Assembly: GCA_021234155.1 (NCBI GenBank)
Contig: JAJEKV010000016.1
Coordinates: 18,348,698-18,412,697, forward strand
Reading direction: 5' to 3'
DNA from: Isoetes taiwanensis
Lineage: Eukaryota; Streptophyta; Lycopodiopsida; Isoetales; Isoetaceae
DNA: 64,000 nt
Shown here in pieces: positions 22,889 to 33,140 of the stretch. How positions within the stretch are numbered: position 1 is the first letter of the stretch; each line of letters begins with the position of its first letter. Both the position numbers and the translations under genes were made by a program. The notes under the pieces were generated by a model. It was given only the letters and a program-made list of their open reading frames with translations. It was not told where the DNA came from and made no database searches.

Positions 22889-23660
22889 ATGGCATCATCC
22901 AGTGCCATCAAATGCGTGGCAGGCGGGGATTCTATTGACATGCCCAATTCGAAGTCAATAAAAGCAATTCAGAAATCGGCGTGTTTGTTTACTGCTCTTG
23001 GAAATGAGATACATGTGCTCGTTCTAATCTAATATGGCAACTTGCTACGGGCAACATCTAATAGTTAAAAGGGCATGGAATATGGACGTCGTAGACGAGC
23101 ATGCGATCCACACAATCACAATAACTACAAACGAGGAACGGGGCGTGGAATTGCAAACCGTATTGAGACCATGGTTTTGGGTCTCCATACGTAATTTCAG
23201 TGTAAAGAAGAGAAATTCGTCGTATGAGTTCGGAGATTGTGTGAACACCATAAAGATTCTAAGGACCACCGAGGTGGCATCCATTGAAGGGCCTGGAATT
23301 TTGCTTTTCTTATTGCCCACAGATGGCGCAAACATTCGGTCACTGTTAGGCACGATCCATGACCAACCTATACACGTCAACCTACTAGTTGTTATTGTCG
23401 AGGTCAAAGAACATGGGATGTTCCTTTGTTTGCTAGTCGCAGATGGGTGTCACAAAAAGGATGTTGCAGAATTGAAGTTTTGGCCTGAACAGGCACATGT
23501 TTTTGAGAAGTTCAAATGCTCGTTTGTTTTATGGCATAAACCTATTGTCTTATTCAAGACCTTAAAGGACAGTATGTTCCGTGGCCAAACTAGTTTAACA
23601 TCTGCGGAGGCTACAATGGCATACAAGATTGTAGAGGACGAAGTGTCAAGTTGGTTTTCG
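22889..23660 (+). pseudogene. OB-fold (RPA1-like) protein, plus-strand copy
   Basis: Its closest relative is the inverted copy at 23700-25570. From ATG 22889 the frame reads IDMPNSKSIKAIQKSACLF and GNEIHVLVLI. It then meets TAA at 23030 (CAA in the other copy), another TAA, and a frame change near 23080. After that it is open: HAIHTITITTNEERGVELQT, DGANIRSLLGT, IHVNLLVVIVEVKE, VFEKFKCSFVLWHKPIVLFK, then FRGQTSL. The pattern of a beta-rich domain with a basic, VRVRI-like start, followed by a second domain ending in P-I-V-L-F-K and S-x-F-x-G, resembles the tandem ssDNA-binding OB folds of plant RPA1. This assignment is inferred from pattern only. Homology to the other copy ends near 23655 at GGTTTCC. 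Confidence 0.5.
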
Positions 23661-23704
23661 GATGAATTATGGTTTCCAGATGGTGTTTGTTCAGTAAATT
23701 TAGG

Positions 23705-25567
23705 TTATATGTTTTCTGAGTACGCGATGAATGAGCTTAGGTCCTGTCGAAGGCAATTCACTGAACCCAATGCTCCTCCTAATAGATAAGCAAGGAATTT
23801 GTCAAGCAATGCTCCCACCATTGTCACATTTAGCATCTCGCATCCAGTGTCAATATCATCGAACATTGTTAACTCTTCCGTCAGGTCGTCCTTCCTGCAC
23901 TTCTCGCAGATACTGTCCTGCACAACCTTCTTGCAAACATTGCACCTCTTTACGCCTTATTGTCGCCAGTTATATTCAATCTCAATGTGCCTAAGTCCTT
24001 TCACATCCAAAAATATTTGATTAGTAGGAAACTGTATCAAAGTAGGTGACAAGCAAGGAAATTTTTGCCTTAGGTTTAACAGCAAACGATATGCCTTGGT
24101 ATTGTCTAAAACGTGTGCTGCGAAGAGCAGGGATAGGTTCTATACGTACAAAATTAAAATTTCTGACGTATAAAGTTAAAAAAATAATTCATTTTTAATA
24201 AAATACGTGTTTAACGTATAAATACCTCGCCCGGTAGGAAAAAAATCTTCGCAGCGTCGCGAAACCTTCGTGATAAGCGTCGCTAAAATTTTTCGCGGAC
24301 GCGAAATAGAAAGAATCAAGGTCTTGAAGACAATAGGTTTATGACGCTAAAATAAACATAGCGTTTGAAAATTTTTCACACATGTCCTTATCCAGTTCAT
24401 TTCAGCGTCTGCCAACATCCTTTTGCCAAAAAAAATCTACGCAAAAAATAACAAGGGAAAACAATTCATGTTCTTCGGAAGATTTTCGACGCTGGAAACA
24501 ACAAATCGTCTGACGCCAAAAGTCCGCGACGCCAGGAGGCGTTGGTTTCATGGGTCGCCTTTGGTTTCACAGACGGACTCGAAGGTTTCACCATCTGCGA
24601 AAAATTTTTCAGACGCTGATATAGTTGTTTTCGCGTGCCCTTCAATCTTCCCACCTTGGTGTTTTTTTTTTTTTATGCTTTATACGGCAAAATTTGTGTT
24701 CATACAATTCATACGTATTCATATAAAACGCGTTCTCTTCCTTATACCGATTGAACCTATCCCTGGCGAAGAGGAAACCATAATTCATCCGGAAACTAGC
24801 TTGACATTGCGTCCTCTACAATCTTGAATGCCATTGTAGCCTCCGCATATGTTAAACTAGTTTGGCCACGGAACGTACTTACCTTCAAGGTCTTGAATAA
24901 GACAATAGGTTTATGCCCTAGAACAAACAAGCGTTTGAACTTCTCAAACACATGTCCTTGTTCAATCCAGAACTTCAATTCTGCAACATCCTTTTTGCCA
25001 CACCCATTTACGACTAGTAAACAAGGGAACATCTCATGTTCTTTGACCTCGACAATAACAACGAGCAGGTTGACGTGTATAGGTTGGTCATGGGTCGTTC
25101 CTAACAGTGACCGAATATTTGCACCATCTGTGGGCAATAAAGAAAGCAGAACTCCAGGCCCTTCAATGTATGCCACCTTGGTGTTCTTTAGAATCCGTAT
25201 GGTGTTCACACAATCTCCGAACTCATATAACGGATTTCTCTTCCTTATACCGAAAATTATTTATGGAGACCCAAGAGCGTGGTCTCAACACAGTCTGCAA
25301 TTCCACACCCCGTTCCTCCTCAGCAGTTACTGTGATTGTGTGCATTGCATGCTCGTCTAAGACGACGACATTCAACGCCCTATAAGTGTTAGATGTTTCT
25401 CGTAATAAATTCCCATATTGGATTCGAACGCGCACATGTATCTCGTTTCCAGGAGCAACGAACAAACAAGCTGATTTCTGGATCGCTTTTGTTGACTTCA
25501 GATTGGGCATGTCAACGGAATCCCTGCTTGTCTCGCATTTGGTGCTTCTAAATGATGCCTTCTGCAT
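23705..25567 (-). pseudogene. OB-fold (RPA1-like) protein, minus-strand copy with zinc-ribbon-like C-terminal exon
   Basis: From ATG 25567 it reads RNA/DNA-binding-like blocks EIHVRVRIQYGNLLRETSN, HAMHTITVTAEEERGVELQT, a frame change near 25215, then GPGVLLSLLPTDGANIRSLL, IHVNLLVVIVEVKEHEMFP and KPIVLFKTLKVSTFRGQTSL. It meets TAG near 24793, where the plus copy has TGG. Much further downstream, at 24110-23705, the frame KAYRLLLNLRQKFPCLSPT, IEYNWRQ, a TAA, then KRCNVCKKVVQDSICEKCRK carries CxxC...CxxC. That is the arrangement of the RPA1 C-terminal zinc ribbon. Between them lies a third, altered copy of the gene middle (24240-24780). RPA1-like is my best reading, with moderate confidence. Telomere or transposon-borne OB-fold proteins are alternatives. 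Confidence 0.45.
24240..24780 (-). repeat. Third, heavily altered copy of the OB-fold gene middle, studded with GACGC/GCGTC
   Basis: This aligns base for base with 24830-25250. Shared runs include TCAAGGTCTTGAA, GACAATAGGTTTATG, ACACATGTCCTT, AACATCCTTTTTGCCA, CCCTTCAATC and TCTCTTCCTTATACCGA, in the same order and spacing. In place of the intervening bases it carries nine GACGC or GCGTC pentamers between about 24255 and 24617, plus GCGAAAATT-type runs. No coding frame survives. The motif recalls subterminal repeats of plant CACTA elements, but I see no CACTA terminus. Confidence 0.7.
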
Positions 25568-25655
25568 TATCGCACTAGTTAATGGGATCCAAAAGGAACG
25601 AGAGAAGCAATAGAGCTTTACTTGACGATGGTTGTAAGACTCGCTCCTCCACCAT

Positions 25656-25664
25656 TTTTATATA
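25656..25664 (-). promoter_or_regulatory. TATA box of OB-fold-like gene, minus copy
   Basis: On the minus strand TATATAAAA is followed by ATGGTGGAGGAGCGAGTCTT, the same promoter block as at 22753 on the plus strand. Confidence 0.55.
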
Positions 25665-25699
25665 TGGCAAAAAAAAGAGTTTTTTGCCTTTTTCGAACA

Positions 25700-27725
25700 T
25701 AAAGGCATTTTTCTGTGAAAATGCAAAGTGTTGCCTATTTAAAGAATAGGAATAGCGAAGTATTCATTTCAAGGGTCTGTGAAAGCGTTTGTGCATCTAG
25801 AGATCGACGACTGTGTTGTGCTCTGCAGTGTAGGTAAAGTTATTCTTCATTCCTCTTGTATACATTTGTAATCTAGCAATTTTAAAGTAGGATGAAGTGC
25901 AAGTGAGTTCTGTCATAGGTAAAGATGGCTGGTTCTACTGATGGTCGTTTCTAGTTCCAAGATTTGGAAACAAGGTTCACCCTTGTCGTCCTGCTTGTAT
26001 GAGGCTTTGATTCACCACTAGCATGTTTCCTCCACCATTTCCTTCCTTTTCAAATCTTCAAGTCTTTTTCAAAGAGGGCTTGATGGTTGCAGTGATGGAG
26101 TTTGGAGCATTTTGGCCGTAACCTTCATAGCCAGTCCAAGTTGTAGGCCTTCACATCATGCATTATATTGATTAAAAATTCTTCATGCTGCTTGTGAGTG
26201 CATTGTATGGGAATTCTCTGATAGCCAAGATGGTGACAGAACATACTTTGGTACTCTGTTATGTTCGTCTGTGATCTTCAATCCTTAGTTTTATGCAATT
26301 CCAAAATTTGCATTCAATAACATTCCAGTATTTTCTTGCTAAAAAGTAGATGCTAGAAACTGAATCAACAAAGTTTATACTCTACACTAATCCATGTTCA
26401 GGGCGACAGAAGGCTAGGTATGAACCTATGAAATCCAAGATCATGCTACTAAATCATAAGCAAGGAAAAACTTATCAGAGTCGGATTTAAATATAATAGT
26501 TTGATCTTCATCGTTATTTGTAGCTGTCATTTGACAAAATGAACCAGAAATTCCATGACTATCCAATAGACCAACCAGTAACTTCCATGAAAATTCAGCA
26601 ACTAATGTCCATTCTAGTTTATCATCAAAGGCATAACCCTGCCATAGTGCAAGATGATGCACATTATCACCTGCTATATTTAATTCACTCCAGTCTTGCG
26701 CAGAAAAAAATGTGCTCTATGGCTTAAAAAATGCGTAAATGTGTTATATTTCAATAAGCTTCAACAGTCAAGATCAAAAGCATGAGCTACCAGTTTTAAT
26801 TCTCTCCAGTTGTGGACTAACAATGAACCAACTAGTCGGCTATTTATACATCCATCCCACTATAATGTTGCTCCTTTAATCCATAATTCTGTAATGTTGC
26901 CCCAAACAAGTAGTCACGGATCAACGGTTGACATTGCCAACTGATTCTTTCCATAATTATCTTCCTAGAGTTGTGCAGCCTTATGTGATAGGTTGTTGCT
27001 CCAAATGTTTGCAGCATAACCCTTGATTGAAGGCAGTGGTGAAGAAAAATGAGCCATGTGGTTCTGCCATAGGAGGAGTAGAAGTCAATTATTATTAGAT
27101 GACCTCTCAAACGGGACTACAATACCAGAACCAAGTGTTTTGGACCTAAAGATAAACTATAAATCTTCCCCTACACTCAATTTCTCTTAAATAGCTAGGT
27201 AAAGATATGAATGGAAATAACATTGACATATCCTATACCACTAGACTAGTTGCGATGCAGTTCAATTCAGCCAGCAACCTAGTTCTATTATCCCAGCTAA
27301 AATGTTGCCATTACTTTGAGTTGCTTATCATTGTGAAGTGCACTGCTTTATAAATGGGCTAGGGATAGATCTTACCTAATATATCAGACGTTACCAGAAT
27401 TTCCTCGTACCAATTAGTTAGCCAATTATCAGAGCGGCATAACCACACCACTTGTAAACTCCTAGATTCTCAATCCAACAGTTCATCTTAGCAAGCAGGA
27501 GCATTTAGAAAAGAATGGCAAGGATTCAAATACCATAGCTGCGAGCTAATTATTTCTAAACTGTAATATCTTGACAGGCACCGAGCAAAGTGAGCCATAT
27601 TATGGTGGCTGGCTGCATAGAGAGATTATTGATAAATTCCCGTGCTTCATCCAAACACCTTGCCCATACAGAAGGTTGATTAGACAGTTACAGTGCTCCT
27701 CCTTAAGCAAAATGTTATGGATTCT
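25700..27725. other. No gene seen
   Basis: This is AT-rich DNA with only short open frames that show no family signature. Nothing recognisable on either strand. Confidence 0.55.
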
Positions 27726-27727
27726 AA

Positions 27728-28650
27728 TCATACGAAGGAAAAAAAACAACCGCGTGTGATCAAACTTGCATGGCTATATGCAGAAATGATAACCATGTAA
27801 GTAACATCATTTGGCATGTGGCCCCTAAGCTGCAGTACTCCAAAAAGATGGAGCACCTCCTCACCACACCCTTGATAAGCATAAGCTGCAAGCATGAAGA
27901 TCCATGTAACAACATCCTGCTTCTTCGTTGTCTGAAATTTATCCAATGCATCCAAACTACCGCATTTTCCATACGTGTCCACTAGAGCATTTCCTACTGC
28001 AATGTCTAACTCTGATTGACTTGCGACAATATAAGCATGTATATGTTTACCAGGTAGATCAGCTTCAGCAGCACATGCATCAAGAATGCAGGCAACCATA
28101 ATATTGTCTGGAGCCAATGCGTGTACCTTACTCTGCTGAAAAAGTTTTATAGCTTCTGCGCTGTTTCCACAAGCTAAATAACCCACAGTCAATGTGGAGA
28201 AGCCCACAACATCTAAATTTCGCATGTTATCAAATACTGACCGCGCCTCCTCTATGTTGTGGCATTTGGTATACATGTGAACAATGGCATTTCCAACAAC
28301 ATTTGATTCTACTCCACCAACCAGAACAAAAGAGCGTATTAACTTGCCTTTTGCGAGGACGTGTAAATGAGAAAATGCATTTAAGATGGAAATGTATGTG
28401 ACCCTATTAGGTTTAGCATCCTGGTTCAACATAGTTTTAAACAAACTTAGGATCTCGTCGATCTGTCCAAGTTTAGCATATGTTGCAATCATAGCATTCC
28501 AAGAGACCACATCTCACAAAACCATCCTATCAAAAATATTCTGTGCATCAGCCACTTTGCCACATTGGAGATATATATCAACTATCATATTAGTGTTCAT
28601 AAATGTAGTTAGTTCAGTACCGGCCCTATTATTTACAACAGACATTTGAT
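27728..28650 (-). pseudogene. PPR protein (PLS-class) fragment
   Basis: Pentatricopeptide repeats bind organellar RNA. On the minus strand the frame holds about seven repeats: IYLQCGKVADAQNIFDRM, DVVSWNAMIATYAKLGQIDE, KPNRVTYISILNAFSHL, VGNAIVHMYTKCHNIEEARS, CILDACAAEADLPGKHIHAY, VGNALVDTYGKCGSLDALDK, and PNDVTYMVIISAYSHASL. A TGA near 28514 stands where PPR proteins have Arg in the block RDVVSWNAM, a CGA to TGA change. The frame ends at 27728 without E or DYW domains, and no N-terminal targeting exon is seen. It is a relic or an internal fragment. Confidence 0.88.
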
Positions 28651-28696
28651 GAACAGAAGGTTGATCATTCTTTTTCTTCACAGCAGCATTTGCTTT

Positions 28697-28735
28697 TATT
28701 ATTATTATTATTATTATTTTTTATTTTTTTTTTTG
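28697..28735. repeat. (TTA)n microsatellite and poly-T
   Basis: About eight ATT/TTA triplets pass into a T tract. It lies between the PPR relic and an unassigned stretch. Confidence 0.9.
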
Positions 28736-28739
28736 AAGA

Positions 28740-29210
28740 ACGTGTTTTACTTCATATTATACACTCAAAATATTACAAAGTACTTCCAGAAGTAAGAAAT
28801 GCCCCTGAAGCAATGACTTTTAGATGATCACTCCATATTGGAATTTTAATACTATCAGGCCAATTGGAGATCTGAAAGCAATTATACAACTTCTTACGAA
28901 TTTCTTGAAGCACCACCTGAGAAGAAATAATATTGATCAAGACAATTTGAATGTCAGTAGTTTGTACCACACATATAAGATCTACATCCTTTATGATGTG
29001 TACAAAGAAGGAGGATTGCATTGTGAGGAGATTCCATACAAATTGGCCATATGGCGTCCCACTCAGCTGATTTCTCTTTAGATGAACTTGCATTAGAAAT
29101 TCCTGTTGAATAAAAAGCTTGTGAAAAAGATGCCGAGACACATATAGGAAGGCATTCAGACAATCTAAGCACAATTCAAAAAGTCAATATATTAAAACCA
29201 CAAAAGTAGA
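28740..29210. other. Unassigned stretch, possibly LINE-derived
   Basis: A minus-strand open frame at 29174-28773 contains ELYNCF-like and PIWSDHLKVIASGAFL blocks. I could not assign it, and it may be a tail of a LINE. No other signal was seen. Confidence 0.2.
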
Positions 29211-29212
29211 AC

Positions 29213-30100
29213 CCCCTTGAGCTTAGATTATGATGAAATCTTTGCTCCCGTAGCTAGAATGTCCACTATCAGATCAGTAGCTCTTGCTGCGATGAAAGGT
29301 TAGCCAATGTTTCAAATGGACATTAAGTCTACTTTTTTGAATGGTGATTTGGAGGAAGAGGTCTATATGACTTAACCTCCAGGATTTGTTGTTCAAGGGA
29401 GGAGCAGCTGGTTTGTCATTTGAAGAAAAGCTTTATGGTTTGAAACAGGCTCCAAGATGTTGGCATACAACAATTAATGCTTTATTTCTTGAGCAGGGGT
29501 TCAGTAGAAGTGCAGTAGACCCCAATCTTTATTACAAAATCACATGAAGGCCGAATGCATTGTGGTTTTGTATGTTGATGATTTGATCATCACAGGAGAT
29601 GCTGATGTGCTGATTTCTACATTGAAATTGAAGTTATCTTCGTCCTTCGAAGTGAATGACCTTGGTCTTATGCATTACTGCTTAGGTGTAGAAGTGTGGC
29701 AGCACTCAGATGACATCTTTCTCAACAGAAATATATCAAGGAAATGTTACAACAGTATTGTATGCAAGACTGCAAGGCTTGAGCTTAATTTCGATGGTGA
29801 GGAGTGTGATCCCACACTCTATCGAAGCTTGGTAGGGGCGTTGATATATCTCACAGTCACTAGACCTAATATCTCTTTTGCTGTAGGAGTGATGAGCAGA
29901 TTTATGAGCAATCCTAGGCAGTTGCACTGGAAGGCTGCTAAAAGACTGCTGGCATATCTGAATGGTACTTCACAGGAAGGTCTCTTTTACTAGAGGTTCT
30001 CTGATTTCCGGTTGAAAGCCTTTGTTGATGCAGATCATGCTAATTGTTATGGTAGTCGGGGTCCACAACAAGGATGGTCATGTTCATAGGGCCTAATGTG
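29213..30100 (+). mobile_element. Ty1/copia pol relic (RT and start of RNase H)
   Basis: DYDEIFAPVARMSTIRSVAL starts the copia RT. FQMDIKSTFLNGDLEEEVYM, then CIVVLYVDDLIITGDAD (catalytic YVDD, about 29570-29590), NDLGLMHYCLGVEV, YRSLVGALIYLTVTRPNISF and HWKAAKRLLAYLNGTSQEGL follow in the canonical order. DADHANCYGS near 30035 is the beginning of RNase H. Stops (for example after KG near 29300 and after YMT near 29370) and frame changes disable it. No LTRs were found. Confidence 0.93.
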
Positions 30101-31690
30101 CTGACTTGATTGTCCAAAAGACAGTCTACAGAGCACGATATTTGCTCAAGTTCTGAAGTTCCAAATTCTGATCCATCCAACTACAAGCAGTCAAGTCTGT
30201 CACTTTAAGCAGCTGCTGGTAATGCTATAATACACAATATCCAATTCATGACTCTGATGGATCGAACATACCCTCTAATAATAACTACTGGAAACTTGTA
30301 CAAGCATATTCAAAACGGAACTGGAAAACAGGCATCTTAGCCAGTAAATGTTGATGATATCAACAAAAGATGTTACGGGCCATTAAATCATTTAGCTTAT
30401 ATAAGAGTCAAATTCACTTTTCAGGAAAGTATGATATGTCAACTGATGAAAGATATTGCCTTAAATAAGATTCCTCTTGGTCGGAAAGAAGACCAGTGAA
30501 TGTGTCGTAATTTAATTTGTCCTATACAACAATGATAATCAGTATGGTTATGGAAAGATAAAAGTTTGAAATGGACTACAACTTGCTAAGAGTTTTTACT
30601 TTTAATTCTATTAGTGGAAATTGGCAGCTCTGCAAAACATCCTGCTTATTGTACGGGTGGTAATCCCTGCATTGCACATATGCATAAACAGATGAGTAGA
30701 GACAACTATAAACAAGAAAAGATCAAGTTAACTGACTAACAAGAGTGCTTTATTGGATATCGAAATCTTCGCTGGACGGGCCTGGCCAGTCTCTAATATT
30801 GTTGGAGATTGCTCTGCCTTCTCCCTACCTCGTGGTACTCTGCTTCTAGAATTCTGAAAATTTTCTGTATATGACATGTTTTTTGACTCGCCTTGATAAT
30901 AATTAATGTTCTTGTTTTCTATCAAAAATGAGCTTGCCTCTGATTGCAACTACTATACCATTTGAAGTGGTTGCCTAATAAGCACGCTTCCTAAGCCTAT
31001 TTCCACTGTAACTAAAGGAGATTTGTTGTCCAGAAAGGATGCCTCTTTACTGTGAAATCACATTGCAAACAAAATGGGTCCCAACTTTTTTGAAGGCTCA
31101 GAAAAGGCTGGTGCTTCTGCAAAGCTCTTGAAATTCCGATTCTGGTTTCGCTACTGCATCTAGCTCTCCTCAAACTATGGTGGTGCCAGTTAGCCAGTTT
31201 CCACACCGGCTGCCCAACAATACTGGCGATAGACAGTTTACAGGAAACAGTAGGTTTGGAGCAGTTTCTGGCATATCCTAGGTATATTCCAGCATATATT
31301 TAGAATATGCCAAAAACCCATATGAGCAAGGGCTTGCCCCCCTAGGGGCAACCCAAAAAGTACCCGTAGTTTCAAATGCCAGCATCTGCGCCACGAAGAA
31401 GAAAACCAATGATATAAGTAAGCCTTCTACGACAGGGCGGGGCTCTTGAAGCCAAACTGCAGAGGTCGCCACTGCCCATAGTATTATCTTTTCTAGCCCG
31501 GGAGGAAAATTGAACTTGAGGAAGACTTTCTTGGGGTTTTTCTATTTTTTGAGCCCTTGATTTAAAAAATAGAAGATCTAAGGGATGGAAGTTTGCCACA
31601 TAAAATTTTGGTGATGTGGATAGCCACGTGGATAGGCTAGAAATGCACGAAATGGTGCAACTTGGGCTGCTAAAAACACTCTTTACTAGC
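30101..31690. other. No gene seen
   Basis: No recognisable coding or structural feature. TTGCCCCCCTAGGGGCAA near 31330-31350 is a short imperfect inverted repeat. Confidence 0.5.
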
Positions 31691-31699
31691 AGAACTGCA

Positions 31700-33140
31700 G
31701 GGTTGGGAAGAAGGCTAGGCAGATGGACAATAATAATTGGAGGTTATGCACAGCATGGATTAGGTTGGGAGGGACTAAAGCTTTTCAAGCAAATGCAAAA
31801 AGACGGTTTGAAACCAAATGCTGTAACATTTGTTTCTGTGGTCAATGCCTGTGCAAGCTTGGGTGAGTTGGAACAAGGAATGAAAATGCACCACCTCATT
31901 GAAAAAAGTGGGTGCGGTAGGTAGTGACATCTTTGTAGGTAGTGGACTTGTGGATATGTATGCCAAATGTGAATGTGTGGAAAAGGCACGTGATGTATTT
32001 GACCAAATGCCTACACGAAATGTTGCGTCTTGGAGTGCAATAGTTGCGGCATATGCACAAAGATGGAAATGCGTAAGAGGCTCAAGCTTTTTGCTCAAAT
32101 GCAACAGGAAGGTATTCATGCAGATAATCTTATGTTTGGCCTAGTCATCAATGCCCTGCCAATCTTTCTTCTTTGAAAGGTAAATGGGTGCATGCCCGCT
32201 ATATTTGTATTAAAGTTGGCTCGATGTAGAGATGTTTGTGGAGAACACTCTAATTGATAATGTATGCCAAATGTGGTAGCATGGGTGATGCACAAGCAAA
32301 GTGTTTGAAAGAATGAAAGAAAGGAATGTCATCTCATGGAGTGCAATGATTGCGGGATATGATCAAAGAAAAAGATGGCTTTGAAAGCACTTCTCATTTT
32401 TCAAAGAAATGTGTCTAGAAAGTGTCCGCCAAACAAAGATCACTTTTATTAGTGTTCTCGCCCGTGTGCTAGCATTCGAGATATGGAACAAGGAAAGAAG
32501 ATCCACGCACTAATCGAGACAAATGGATGTGAAACAGATACTTTTATTCATAGTGCACTCATTGACGTGTATGCAAAATGTGGGGTATAAATGATGCACG
32601 AAATTATTTGATAGGATATCCTCATGTGATGTGGTTGTATGGAATACGATCATAACGCATCTTGTCACAAGATAGGGGTGCAAAAGAATCCATTATGATG
32701 TTCAAGAGCATGCAGCGGAAAAAGGCGCAAAACCCGCAAAACCTAATGAAGTTACTTTTGTTGCCATTCTTTCAAAGGCAACCATGGAGGATTATTAGAT
32801 GAAGGATATCACCGTGTTCTTACCATGGCTTCGAATGTGAGCTTCATTATGCTTGTGTTATCGATCTCCTTGGCCATCTTTGGATGGGCTGATCAGCCGA
32901 AACCTTATTCAAGGAATGCCATTTGAAGCATCCATTGTGGTATGGAAATTTTTTCTTCGGGCATCTAGGGTTGATTTTAATTCAGAATTAGCAAAACATG
33001 TGTTTGGACTTTGTGATCGACTTGCATCAAGAGAAAAACGGGAGCCTTTGTTCTATTATCGAACATTTATGCACGAGCTGGAAATTAATCAGAAAGATGG
33101 ACGAAGAGATGCAGTCAATACAGTAGATCCCATAAAGTAA
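31700..33140 (+). pseudogene. PPR protein (PLS/E-domain type) pseudogene
   Basis: The plus strand carries PPR repeats in shifting frames: IIIGGYAQHGLGWEGLKLFK, KPNAVTFVSVVNACASLGEL, then GSGLVDMYAKCECVEKARDV, RNVASWSAIVAAYAQ, VFERMKERNVISWSAMIAGY, IHSALIDVYAKCGG-like and PNEVTFVAILS. Near 32890-33010 is an E-domain-like block (QGMPFEASIVVWKFFLRASR). The order is that of an organellar RNA-editing type PPR. At least eight frame changes, most by one or two bases, occur between 31920 and 33050, so it cannot be translated. It differs in frame history from the PPR relic at 28 kb, which has one stop and no frameshift. Confidence 0.85.

Noticed and set aside
23731-24020. Short plus-strand frames after the OB-fold plus copy
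   Set aside because: They are antisense to the CxxC...CxxC segment on the minus strand, which carries the recognisable pattern.
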